A DNA stretch of 64,000 bases from Lacinutrix sp. WUR7 (GTDB taxonomy: Bacteria; Bacteroidota; Bacteroidia; Flavobacteriales; Flavobacteriaceae): positions 3,358,001 to 3,422,000 of the forward strand of contig NZ_CP045067.1 in the NCBI RefSeq assembly GCF_016864015.1, written 5' to 3'. Of the stretch, positions 1 to 8,865 are shown in pieces (the stretch's first letter is position 1; each line of letters opens with the position of its first letter). The translations under genes were made by a program, and so were the position numbers. The notes under the pieces are model-generated. The model had not been told where the DNA came from. It saw nothing but the letters and a program-made list of their open reading frames with translations, and did not search any database.

Positions 1-670
1 AACTCTTTTCATAATATTTGGTTTGGTTAGTTATAGCACCATAGATTGAAGCGGTTAACTTCAATTATAGTCAGGTATATTATGAGTAGAAGCGGGCACT
101 TACATTCACAGAGACAATAACTCTATGTATTAGAATTATGCCTTTTAAAAAATTCATAACCTAGGTTAGTTATGTTAAATAAAATATTTGTGCTATTAAT
201 CGTTCAGAAATCTAATTTATATTAAACTGTTAAAAAAATGCCTTATTAATTATTTTTTTCGATGTTTTACACTATTAATTAGTTTAAAAGTTAAATTTTA
301 TAAATTATTAATTGTTTTTCATCAATTATACTATTAAAAATTACATTTTAATTTAAATCCCTTCATTTTCATATTTATTGTAGGAATAATTTATATTTAA
401 ACTAGATTTTACAGAAATCATTATTCTAATTGTAAAAGACATTTTTCTAATTCTCCAACCATTACTTTTTTGTGTTATTATATGCATCAATTACACACAG
501 TAATTTTTATTTCTGGTTCATTAGGCTATCTTAATTATCTGTTTAGATAAAAATGTATAATTGTAAAAAAAGAGAAGACCTCTTTGTTATCAAGGAGTCA
601 AACAACACCAACCCTTTTTGGCACGATGCTTGTATTTCTCTTAGTAAGTTCAATTTTAAAACTTACAATT
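1..670. other. Non-coding AT-rich region
   Basis: No convincing gene is visible on either strand. The stretch is very AT-rich with many in-frame stops. A near-consensus -7 element (TATAATTG, 556-563) lies upstream of the first gene but has no well-placed -33 partner. An open frame continues upstream of the chosen start at 671 but reads through sequence with no protein-like character. The left part may be the regulatory region or 3' flank of a gene outside the window. Confidence 0.5.
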
Positions 671-1744
671 ATGAAACAGATATTAGCAATTTTTACAGCA
701 ATCCTTTTTACGGGATTTACTGCAAACGCAACCCCAACCACCACACTAGATGACGATATTAATACCAATACAGCTTCGAGAGGTTATGGAAATTCTTTCA
801 TATTTGTAGAACAAGGTGTTGAGTTTTCCATCTTTCCAGACGGACAGTTTGATTTTTACATGAACAATCAAGGATCAAACATCAACGTGTCTGTAAATCA
901 TGGTAATACAAACATTAGTTTTAACACTGGTTATGATTATGATGCGTATGTACAATACGATGAATTTGGAGCAATAGTACAAATAGAACATGTTCCTGTT
1001 TTTTACGATTATTATGGTCGTGTAAACCAAGTTGGTAATGTTTTTATTAACTACAACAGCTTTGGTTATGTAACACAAGTTGGAAGTTTATATGTACATT
1101 ATAATAGATACAACCGTTTTACGCACCACACTGGGTTTATAAACGTATACAACCGTTTTTATGTGTATAGACCTTGGCATGCACATTTTAGAATTCCACT
1201 TTTTAGTCATTGTGTAGTTTACAACAGACCTTATAGACAACATTACAGACCTATTAGATACCAATACACGAGACCTTTTACAAATAACTACAGACGAACT
1301 TCTGCCGTTGCTAGTAGACGTGGAAACACTATTACCAGAAGAAGTGAATTGGCAACTAGAGGAAATGATAGACCTAGAAACACAGTAGCTGCAAACACGG
1401 TTAGACCAAGAGGTTTAGCAACAACGCCTAGAAGTACGAATACTACAAAACCTAGAACAACATCAAATCCTAGAAATACAGTATCTACAAAACCTAGAAC
1501 AACGTCAACACCTAGAGGTACTGTTTCTACGAAGCCTAAAACAACATCTAGTCCTAGAAATACAGTATCCACAAAACCTAGAACAGCATCAAAGCCAAGA
1601 AGCACAGTGTCTAGTAAGCCTAGAACAACATCTAGTCCTAGAGTAAACACATCAAGCCCTAGAAAAAGCACAACAAAAATTGTTTCAAGAAGTACAAAAT
1701 CTAGTAGCAGAAGCGTTGCTTCTAACTCTAGAAGTAGAAGATAA
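671..1744 (+). CDS. Exported basic protein with C-terminal Ser/Thr/Pro/Arg repeats, unknown function
   Basis: I do not recognise a named family. The start at 671 gives a clear signal peptide (MKQILAIFTAILFTGFTANA); the frame is open upstream to 584, but that adds only a non-signal-like extension. The mature N-terminal half is rich in Tyr, Asn, Phe and His with alternating short strands. From about residue 255 the protein becomes a strongly basic low-complexity tail built of ~14-residue units of the type TTSxPRxTVSTKPR. It ends in Arg/Ser repeats and has no membrane segment. The composition suggests a cell-surface or periplasmic protein that binds a polyanion; that is inference. It stands alone between non-coding DNA and its own terminator. 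Confidence 0.75.
   Translation: MKQILAIFTAILFTGFTANATPTTTLDDDINTNTASRGYGNSFIFVEQGVEFSIFPDGQFDFYMNNQGSNINVSVNHGNTNISFNTGYDYDAYVQYDEFGAIVQIEHVPVFYDYYGRVNQVGNVFINYNSFGYVTQVGSLYVHYNRYNRFTHHTGFINVYNRFYVYRPWHAHFRIPLFSHCVVYNRPYRQHYRPIRYQYTRPFTNNYRRTSAVASRRGNTITRRSELATRGNDRPRNTVAANTVRPRGLATTPRSTNTTKPRTTSNPRNTVSTKPRTTSTPRGTVSTKPKTTSSPRNTVSTKPRTASKPRSTVSSKPRTTSSPRVNTSSPRKSTTKIVSRSTKSSSRSVASNSRSRR
1441..1668 (+). repeat. In-frame tandem 42-base repeat (14-residue units)
   Basis: About five degenerate copies of a 42-base unit encode TTSxPRxTVSTKPR variants, with the codons cct-aga and aaa-cct-aga recurring. The repetition is visible in the DNA as well as the protein, so copy number may vary between strains. 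It makes a long false open frame on the minus strand (1288-1671). Confidence 0.8.
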
Positions 1745-1767
1745 AAAAAATGGTTAGTTAGTTGAAG

Positions 1768-1813
1768 ATCCTATCACAAGTTTGCCCCAAAGCAACGTGA
1801 TAGGATTTTTTTT
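1768..1813 (+). terminator. Rho-independent terminator
   Basis: A perfect 10-bp stem (ATCCTATCAC with GTGATAGGAT) and a 19-base loop are followed by a run of T. It lies 23 bases after the stop of the repeat-rich exported protein gene. Confidence 0.85.
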
Positions 1814-1920
1814 ACCATAAATACACCTTTCGGTTTATTCTCAAAGTACTTTCATTGAAAATATATTTGCATCTTAACAAATGCTAAAAGTATCCTCCTA
1901 ATTTTATTAAATTGAAAGGT

Positions 1921-3378
1921 TTACTTAATCTTTAATAGCTTTTTTATTAGTGATGTAATGTCACTAGACAAAGAAAACTGAAGTACAACAAAACCATAAA
2001 GCATTGCTACTAATGTACTTTTTATTGCAATATTAAGTATTGGATGAAAAGGGAATTCCCAGAAATAAAATCCTAAACAAAGCATTATTATCAGCACTAA
2101 TGTATACCCAGTCTTTTTTGTAAAAGGATGGATTTTAAATTTTAAATTTACATACCACAATTTTAAGGCATCATATATAGTAAATGCTATAAGACTTGCT
2201 ATTGCAGCTCCTTCTATTCCATACAAAGGAATAAGAAAATAATTTAATCCTATGGCAAGCAAAACAATACAAAAACCAAAGGTTAGTATGATTCTGTAAT
2301 AATCCGAATTAAAAATAATAGCACTATTGTTTCCTAAAAGATTATCTACCAGTTTTACAATAGAAATTATAAAAACAATGAATAACCCCTGACTATATTC
2401 TGGATTCATCAACATGTATAATTGATTGATATTCACGATAATGAGCACAAAAATAAAACCTCCTATAATAAATAAATTGATAGAACTCTTTTTGTAGAGT
2501 TGTGCTAATTCCCGATGGTTTTTATTATTTAAATACGAAGCGGTTAAAGGGTTTATTATTTGTTGCATTGCTCGAGAAGGAACTGCAATTACAGTAGCGA
2601 TAAAAATAGCAACACTATAATATGCAATGTTTTCTATTTGAATAAGTTCACCAATCATAAACTTATCTAAATCTAAAAGAACCATAGAAACAGAACCCGC
2701 AATTATTATTAGGAAACTATATTTTATAACCGTTAGATAATCGAAAGATTTAGTAAAGCTTAACTTTGGAAAACGTACACTAAAAGCATAAACCATCATG
2801 ATTAGCATTCTAATAATATACACTATGGTAACTGCGTAAATAAACTCGTCTACCGTCAGTTTTTTAAAGTAAACTGCAAATAGCAAAGTCATGGTACCCA
2901 ACCTATGAAATGCTTCACGCATAAAATTACCAAAAACCGATTTAAAGTGAATTTTGCTCCATGAGAAAAAGATTTCAAAATAAGCAAAAGCAACAGCTAA
3001 TACATACATTAGCCATGTATAGTCTTTAATTATTTGGTTTTCTTTAGCTAGCCAATTGGAAATCGTTTCGTAAAAAAGAGAACCTAAAATCCCAGCAGGA
3101 ATAATAACCAATAAAGGTAAAAACAACATGAAAGTTAAAAAGTTGTTTTGAAGTCGCTTTGTTTTATATGAAGAATAGAATTTTATTAAGGTATTATTTA
3201 CACCAAATATAAGTATTGGCATCATTAAGTTTGCTGTAGAAAGTACAAATACTACCAAACCAAAATAATCGGCAGATAAAAATGCGGTATATAAAAACAA
3301 GGTATTAATTGCTCCAACACCAAAACCTAAATAGGTAACGATGGTGTTTTTTATAGATTGTGAAGCAACTATTCCCAT
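1921..3378 (-). CDS. Polysaccharide flippase (Wzx/MATE-like, MOP superfamily)
   Basis: A 485-residue polytopic membrane protein with about 12-14 hydrophobic segments, starting MGIVASQSIKNTIVTYLGFG. That N-terminus and overall pattern are typical of oligosaccharide flippases that move lipid-linked sugar units across the inner membrane (MOP superfamily, RfbX/Wzx type). It is the last gene of a minus-strand group with a glycosyltransferase and a YfhO-type protein, which fits a role in surface glycan or glycolipid assembly. The substrate cannot be told from the sequence. A 197-base gap separates it from the glycosyltransferase gene, so it may have its own promoter. Confidence 0.85.
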   Translation of the reverse strand: MGIVASQSIKNTIVTYLGFGVGAINTLFLYTAFLSADYFGLVVFVLSTANLMMPILIFGVNNTLIKFYSSYKTKRLQNNFLTFMLFLPLLVIIPAGILGSLFYETISNWLAKENQIIKDYTWLMYVLAVAFAYFEIFFSWSKIHFKSVFGNFMREAFHRLGTMTLLFAVYFKKLTVDEFIYAVTIVYIIRMLIMMVYAFSVRFPKLSFTKSFDYLTVIKYSFLIIIAGSVSMVLLDLDKFMIGELIQIENIAYYSVAIFIATVIAVPSRAMQQIINPLTASYLNNKNHRELAQLYKKSSINLFIIGGFIFVLIIVNINQLYMLMNPEYSQGLFIVFIISIVKLVDNLLGNNSAIIFNSDYYRIILTFGFCIVLLAIGLNYFLIPLYGIEGAAIASLIAFTIYDALKLWYVNLKFKIHPFTKKTGYTLVLIIMLCLGFYFWEFPFHPILNIAIKSTLVAMLYGFVVLQFSLSSDITSLIKKLLKIK

Positions 3379-3575
3379 AAATATTTATAAATAACAAATA
3401 TCAAAAACTAAATTCCAAATTCCAAAATTCAACTCGAAGTCGAAAATACACTAATTAAAATCATTTTTTTTCAAATGTTTCTCTCTGTGAAACTCTGTGC
3501 ATCAATTTTATTTCAATTTAAAAAATTGCAACAACTTTTCGATTATTGTTTTTTATTTTGAACACGGAACACTGG

Positions 3576-4865
3576 TTATTTCTTATGAATTAATTCCCCC
3601 AATGTACTTGTTAACGCTCTCCTACTATATTTTTGCAATCCTATAGCATGCGATTGTAATGTGTTTTCTTGAAATGCTTTAAAGTGCGTCAAAATTACGC
3701 TTTTTAAGTTATCATAATCCGAATAACTAAAATAGTTTCCGGTGTTGGTTTCTGCAATTATTTTTTCGACATCCGATCCCTTTGGGCCCAATGCAATTAT
3801 TGGTCTTTTAGAAACCATATATTCAAATAGCTTTCCAGGAATAATGCATTTTGTTTCTTCGGAATCGATTTCAATCAATAATAATACTTGCGATTCTTTT
3901 TGAAACGTAGTAGCCTCATTGTGAGAAACATATCCTACATTATTTAAACAATCAATTAATCCGTAGATTTCGATACTTTTCAGCACGTTTTCACTAACGG
4001 CACCTACCAGTTTTAACTGAAAATGTTTCTTGAAAGCTGTATTTTCCGCTCTTAATTCCTGCAGTACTTGCCATAAAACTTCTGGATTTCTTTTTGCTAA
4101 TAGAGAACCAATATGTGCTAAAGTAAACTTTTTATCTAAAGTAATACTGTTCGTTTTCTCTACATCATACCCATTTGTAATTACTGCAATTGGTTGTTCT
4201 GTTTTTTCCTGAAACTCCTTTTTTGTCACATTACTAGTAACTATAATTTGGTCTGCGGTTTGCAAAACCTTTTCTTCTAAAGCAATGTGTTTTTGCTTGG
4301 CTATTTTAGTTAACTTTAGTTCTTTTTGATAGCCAATGGTAGTCCAAGGATCTCTAAAATCTGCCAACCACTTCACTCCTAGTCTTTCCTTTAGTTGCAT
4401 ACCAATAAGGTGTAAACTATGTGGCGGACCCGTTGTAATAATAGTATCTATTTTATAATCACTTATATATGTAGAAAGATAGTTTACAGAAGGTTTTACC
4501 CAGTTTTTACGTGCATCTGGAATAAAGAAATTACCACGAACAAAAAGCATCAATTTTTCAATAATCGTTTGCTTTTTCTGCTCCGGAATTAAACCTTTAC
4601 TAATTGACTTGGCGTTCTTTTTAGATAGAAAGCCCGCAAACTTATAAGGCTCGCTAATAGGCTGTTTAATAATGGTTAGCTCTTTGGAAACCTCGTTTAT
4701 TAAACTTGTATCTATTAAAGGATAATTAGGATTTTCGGGAATATAAACAATAGGTTCTATATCAAACTCAGGTAAATACTTTACAAATTTTAGCCATCGT
4801 TGTACTCCTGGACCTCCTGCTGGTGGCCAATAATAGCTAATAATAAGTACCTTTTTTTTATTCAT
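3576..4865 (-). CDS. Glycosyltransferase, GT4-like (group 1)
   Basis: A 429-residue GT-B fold protein. The N-terminal motif YYWPPAGGPGVQR (about residues 11-23) is the usual start of a family of GT4-like enzymes. The C-terminal half has the donor-site pattern LFEYMVSKRPIIALGP, in which the glutamate of the E-x7-E region binds the nucleotide sugar. It probably adds a sugar to a lipid-linked or surface glycan on the cytoplasmic face of the membrane. It lies between the YfhO-type gene and the flippase. Two short hairpin repeats (4872-4891 and 4916-4935) sit directly upstream of its start. Confidence 0.85.
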   Translation of the reverse strand: MNKKKVLIISYYWPPAGGPGVQRWLKFVKYLPEFDIEPIVYIPENPNYPLIDTSLINEVSKELTIIKQPISEPYKFAGFLSKKNAKSISKGLIPEQKKQTIIEKLMLFVRGNFFIPDARKNWVKPSVNYLSTYISDYKIDTIITTGPPHSLHLIGMQLKERLGVKWLADFRDPWTTIGYQKELKLTKIAKQKHIALEEKVLQTADQIIVTSNVTKKEFQEKTEQPIAVITNGYDVEKTNSITLDKKFTLAHIGSLLAKRNPEVLWQVLQELRAENTAFKKHFQLKLVGAVSENVLKSIEIYGLIDCLNNVGYVSHNEATTFQKESQVLLLIEIDSEETKCIIPGKLFEYMVSKRPIIALGPKGSDVEKIIAETNTGNYFSYSDYDNLKSVILTHFKAFQENTLQSHAIGLQKYSRRALTSTLGELIHKK

Positions 4866-4871
4866 TATTTT

Positions 4872-4891
4872 ATTCCTTCGGAGGCAGGAAT
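4872..4891 (-). repeat. Short palindromic repeat (REP-like), degenerate copy
   Basis: ATTCCT and AGGAAT form a 6-bp stem round an 8-base loop. It belongs to the dispersed hairpin family described in the findings. On the mRNA it would lie 6 bases before the glycosyltransferase start codon. Confidence 0.5.
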
Positions 4892-4915
4892 CTCATAAAT
4901 TAAACCATATAGTTC

Positions 4916-4935
4916 ATTCCTACGAAAGCAGGAAT
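4916..4935 (-). repeat. Short palindromic repeat (REP-like)
   Basis: ATTCCT and AGGAAT stem arms; on the minus strand the loop contains CTTTCG, as in the other members. It is the second copy in the 75-base gap between the YfhO-type gene and the glycosyltransferase gene. Confidence 0.6.
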
Positions 4936-4940
4936 GCCAA

Positions 4941-7346
4941 TCATTTTTTCTTTATACCAAAATATAATCCGCCAATAAGTATCAATCCGAAAAGGATAGA
5001 ACTTACAAGTGCTATGCTGCTTCCTGTTTGTACTACCTGAGGTTCAAACTTAAATTCTATGGTATTTTTTCCTTTAGGAACTTCCATACCACGCAATACA
5101 TAATCTACTTGGTAGTGATCTTCTAGTTTTCCATTTATATAGGCATTCCAACCTTTACCATAATAGACTTCAGAAAACACAACAAATCCAGGATTGCTAT
5201 TATTAGACTCGTATTTTATGTAGTTTGGTTTATATTCTTTTAAAGTAATACTTGCTAAGGAATCTACTCGAAACTCTTTATTCGCTGTAATATTTTGGCT
5301 TTTAAGATAGACCGCTTTTTTGCTCGTATTCAAACTATCTAAAGCAATAATTTCTTGATTAGCAGTTTGTACTTCCTCTAGCGCTTCCACAAACCAAGCA
5401 TTTCCATTAGCATCGGTATTGGTAAACGGAAATATTTCACCTTCCTCTTCTGCAATAATATACTTGGTGTTTAGCATATTTAGTACGTTCATATTGTTTC
5501 TAGCAATATGAAAATCGAAAAGTTCATTATAGCGTTTCAGCTTTGCAGCATGATAACCACCTAAGGAATTATGAAAATAGGAAGCTCTTGCAGTACCATC
5601 TGTAATATCGAAAACTCTAAAATGTGTGGTATCTTTAAGTATCTCTAGATCTGCTTTATTTGCTTGATATGGTTTTTTGACTTGTAAAGCGGAAACAAAA
5701 TTGTCATTGTTCACGTAACGTCTATCTACAGAAACTAAATCGAAAAGAATTAAAGCTGCAAAAGCTACAATTACAAGTGTTTCGGAAAGCTTTTTCTTCA
5801 AGAACATAAATATAGTTCCTGCTGAAAGTAATACCAAAACAAGTGTTCTTAAAGTGTCTTGTGTGTAAAGTGATTTTCTATCATCACGCAAAGCATCTAT
5901 AAATTGCTGTCCGTAATTTTGTTTAAAATACCCATCATTTGGACCAACAAAATTAAAAGCGGATTTAGATAAAAGTAATAAAACGGCAATTCCGGCAGTA
6001 ATACCAACGGTATACTTAAGTGCTGTTAGTTTTTCTTCGTCTTTTTCAAAATGATTAAACAAACGCGATAAACCAAAAATGGCTAAAACAGGAATACATA
6101 ATTCTAAAATAACTTGAATAGAACTTACCGCTCTAAACTTATTATATAAAGGAACATAATCGATAAAGAAGTCTGTAAGGAAGCCTAGATTTTTTCCGTA
6201 GGAAAGTAATAAAGAAAGAATTGTACCACCAACGAGCCACCATTTTAATCTTCCTTTTACTAAAAACAGTCCAAAAACAAATAAGAAGATGACCACTGCA
6301 CCAACATAAGCTGGAGCTTCTACTATGGGTTGACTACCCCAATAGGTTGGTGTTTGTTTTACATATTCTTTAGCTTGTAAAGCAGGAACTCCTTGTCCGA
6401 TAAAAAAGTCGTAAGATGCAGAATCTTCACCAACATCTTCGTTATTTCCTCCTCCTACAATTCTGGATATATATAGGTTAAAGCTTTCTAAAAAACCATA
6501 ACTATATTCTGTAATATATTCTTTAGTAAGTCCAGAACTAGCCTCTTTTGGAGAGCCATCCGGATTAATAGTTAATTCGCTTTTACTTCTAGTACTTTCA
6601 TTTGCATACTCTTTAGTAGCCATGATACTTGTAGCATTTAATCCTAAAGCGAGAACTACCGCTATTACTAATAAACCAACCGATTTAAAATAATGTGGCA
6701 AAAGTTTTTTGTTATACGCATCTACTAAATATGCAATTCCTAAAACAAGGACTAATAGCATTAAATAGTAGGTCATTTGCGGGTGATTTGCTACTAACTG
6801 TAATGCCATAGCGACGGTTGTGAGTAAAAATCCGAAGATGTAATTTCGTCTAAATGTGAGAATAATTCCGCTTAAAACCAAAGGCATATAGGCAATGGCG
6901 TGTGCTTTACTATTATGTCCAACCCCAAGAATGATAATAAGATACGTAGAAAAGCCAAAGGCCATAGCACCAAGTGCGGCGAGTTTATAATCCACTTTTA
7001 AAACGAGTAAGAGGATATAAAACCCGATGAAATATAAGAATAGATAATCTGCTGGTCTAGGTAAGAAACGTAAAGCTAAGTCTAACTTTTTTATGTAATT
7101 ATGTGGATATTTTGCCCCTAACTGATAGGTTGGCATACCTCCAAAAGCACTATTGGTCCAATAAGTATCTTCTCCAGTACTTGCTTTAAAATCGGTTTGC
7201 TGTTTAGACATACCAATGTATTGCTTAATATCGCTTTGATATATTTGTTTTCCTTTTAAAACAGGACTGAAATATGCCAGTGAGAGTAATATAAAACCAA
7301 CAAAAACAAGAAAATGAGGAAGTACTTTTTTTATAGAAAATTGCAT
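4941..7346 (-). CDS. YfhO-family membrane protein
   Basis: 801 residues from the start at 7346 (MQFSIKKVLPHFLVFVGFIL); the frame is open for six further residues, but this start places the first membrane helix normally. There are about 12 hydrophobic segments, a soluble loop near residues 260-320, and a C-terminal extracytoplasmic domain with YGKGWNAYINGK followed by a last helix. This is the layout of YfhO-type proteins, GT-C-like membrane proteins linked in Firmicutes to glycosylation of lipoteichoic acid. In Bacteroidota the function is unproven, but the neighbouring glycosyltransferase and flippase fit a surface-glycan role. Confidence 0.85.
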   Translation of the reverse strand: MQFSIKKVLPHFLVFVGFILLSLAYFSPVLKGKQIYQSDIKQYIGMSKQQTDFKASTGEDTYWTNSAFGGMPTYQLGAKYPHNYIKKLDLALRFLPRPADYLFLYFIGFYILLLVLKVDYKLAALGAMAFGFSTYLIIILGVGHNSKAHAIAYMPLVLSGIILTFRRNYIFGFLLTTVAMALQLVANHPQMTYYLMLLVLVLGIAYLVDAYNKKLLPHYFKSVGLLVIAVVLALGLNATSIMATKEYANESTRSKSELTINPDGSPKEASSGLTKEYITEYSYGFLESFNLYISRIVGGGNNEDVGEDSASYDFFIGQGVPALQAKEYVKQTPTYWGSQPIVEAPAYVGAVVIFLFVFGLFLVKGRLKWWLVGGTILSLLLSYGKNLGFLTDFFIDYVPLYNKFRAVSSIQVILELCIPVLAIFGLSRLFNHFEKDEEKLTALKYTVGITAGIAVLLLLSKSAFNFVGPNDGYFKQNYGQQFIDALRDDRKSLYTQDTLRTLVLVLLSAGTIFMFLKKKLSETLVIVAFAALILFDLVSVDRRYVNNDNFVSALQVKKPYQANKADLEILKDTTHFRVFDITDGTARASYFHNSLGGYHAAKLKRYNELFDFHIARNNMNVLNMLNTKYIIAEEEGEIFPFTNTDANGNAWFVEALEEVQTANQEIIALDSLNTSKKAVYLKSQNITANKEFRVDSLASITLKEYKPNYIKYESNNSNPGFVVFSEVYYGKGWNAYINGKLEDHYQVDYVLRGMEVPKGKNTIEFKFEPQVVQTGSSIALVSSILFGLILIGGLYFGIKKK

Positions 7347-7463
7347 GAAATAGAGATATAACAATAAGTCTGAAAAATAATAATAATTTTTGAAACTTAT
7401 TCTATTTAAGGGAAGCTAATTATTTTAGAATTCCATTTTTTAGAAATAATAGATAAAAGCGTT

Positions 7464-7739
7464 TTATTCCACTTCTTCGTAATCTACATATTCACCAACA
7501 TTTTTATTCGAAGATTTATTATCCGGCATTTTATCTATAGTAATCTCTCCTTCGTTCTTTGGAGGAGGCGGATTTCTAAAACCACCAAACTGTTCTCCAA
7601 AACGCTGTTCGGCTTTTTTAGTGATAAACTTTAATAAAATAGGAGCAAATAATCTAGATAAAATCTTCACACCATAATAAATTAATAGTATGATTAAGAT
7701 AACTTTTACAACTCCAGTAACAGATGCTAATTGCAACAT
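7464..7739 (-). CDS. DUF4834-family small membrane protein
   Basis: A 91-residue protein from the ATG at 7739; the frame extends to a TTG at 7757, which I consider less likely. One hydrophobic helix (about residues 9-30, VVKVILIILLIYYGVKIL) is followed by a basic amphipathic stretch with KKAEQRFGEQFGG, a proline run and an acidic tail ending in DYEEVE. This matches the DUF4834 family of flavobacteria as I remember it; the function is unknown. It lies 117 bases upstream of the YfhO-type gene on the same strand, and from memory often does so in related genomes. Confidence 0.75.
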   Translation of the reverse strand: MLQLASVTGVVKVILIILLIYYGVKILSRLFAPILLKFITKKAEQRFGEQFGGFRNPPPPKNEGEITIDKMPDNKSSNKNVGEYVDYEEVE

Positions 7740-7816
7740 AAAATCATTTTTTAACAAAAATACAACTCTTATGTCTTAATTTATGGTATAAATTCTTAAA
7801 AAAACTATAAAATATA

Positions 7817-7824
7817 TATATTTG
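7817..7824 (+). promoter_or_regulatory. Putative -7 promoter element
   Basis: TATATTTG matches the Bacteroidota -7 consensus TAnnTTTG and lies 21 bases before the start at 7846. No TTG is found at the usual -33 distance, so the call rests on the -7 box and position alone. Confidence 0.35.
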
Positions 7825-7845
7825 AACTCTAACAAATTCACAAAC

Positions 7846-8850
7846 ATGAAGTTCTTAAAATTCTTTTTAACAATTTTTGCTTTTTCTGTTTCACTAACTA
7901 GTTATTCGCAATACACCGATGTAATCAACTCTAACAGACCTGGAGTTTCTAAAAGTGCATTTTCAGTGGGTACCAATGTTATTCAATTTGAAGCTGGACC
8001 ATATATGCTAAACGAAGATCATTCTCGTTTAAGTCGTGAAGATAAAAGTTACGGCATCGATTTCACAGCGCGATATGGTTTACTTTGGGAACAATTAGAA
8101 CTTAATATAGAAGGTACTTACCAATCTACAAAAAGAAGCTTTACCAATACGGTAGCTAATGAGGACAAATTCAGTAATTTTAAAACATTAACACTAGGAG
8201 CAAAATATTTGGTGTACGATCCTTATAAAAAAGCAGGAGAAGAAAAACCGAATATCTATAGCTGGAATGCCAACCATAAATTTAAATGGAATTCATTAAT
8301 TCCTGCTGTTTCTGTTTATGTTGGAGCTAACTTTGATGCTAAAGACAATCCGTTTACCGCTTATGGTGTAGAAGGTTTTAGTCCGAAAGTAATGGTTGCC
8401 ACACAAAACAACTTTGCTGGAGGTTGGGTGTATGTGATGAACTTTGTAAAAGATAGAATTGGTACAGATCAATCCGATTTTTCATATATACTAACACTTA
8501 CTAAATCTATAAATTCAGAATGGGTGGTATTTGGAGAAGCACAAGGAATAAGTAGTGATTTCTATGCCGATAATTTAATTCGCTTTGGAGGTGCTTATCT
8601 TTGGAGCAGAAACTTTCAGTTAGATACTGCATTAACTCTAAATACAAAAGACACTCCCTCTGTTTTTGGTGTAACTGTTGGTGCTTCTTACCGATTAGAT
8701 TTTCATCAAGATAAAGAAATAGATAATGGTGGTGAACTTGGAGATGGATCGAAGGCTAAAAAGAAGAAAAAAAGTAAAGGAGATAAAAAATCCAGAAAAT
8801 CAAAAAAGAACAACAGACAAAAGCAAGAACAGAATTTTGATGAAGACTAA
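7846..8850 (+). CDS. Outer-membrane beta-barrel protein, MetA-pathway 'transporter' type
   Basis: The start at 7846 gives a signal peptide (MKFLKFFLTIFAFSVSLTSY, cleaved near SYSQ); the open frame starts 24 bases earlier. The mature protein begins TDVINSNRPGVSKSAFSVGT, typical of proteins annotated as phenol-degradation MetA-type transporters in Bacteroidota, which are probably outer-membrane barrels with alternating aromatic strands. The last 40 residues are a lysine-rich tail (KAKKKKKSKGDKKSRKSKK) of low complexity. The substrate is unknown. The next gene starts 15 bases after the stop, so they are probably co-transcribed. Confidence 0.7.
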   Translation: MKFLKFFLTIFAFSVSLTSYSQYTDVINSNRPGVSKSAFSVGTNVIQFEAGPYMLNEDHSRLSREDKSYGIDFTARYGLLWEQLELNIEGTYQSTKRSFTNTVANEDKFSNFKTLTLGAKYLVYDPYKKAGEEKPNIYSWNANHKFKWNSLIPAVSVYVGANFDAKDNPFTAYGVEGFSPKVMVATQNNFAGGWVYVMNFVKDRIGTDQSDFSYILTLTKSINSEWVVFGEAQGISSDFYADNLIRFGGAYLWSRNFQLDTALTLNTKDTPSVFGVTVGASYRLDFHQDKEIDNGGELGDGSKAKKKKKSKGDKKSRKSKKNNRQKQEQNFDED

Positions 8851-8865
8851 AGCATTATTGATTTT

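Noticed and set aside
1288-1671. 127-codon minus-strand frame of repeating Leu/Gly/Val/Phe
   Set aside because: It is the antisense shadow of the Thr/Pro/Arg repeats of the exported protein.
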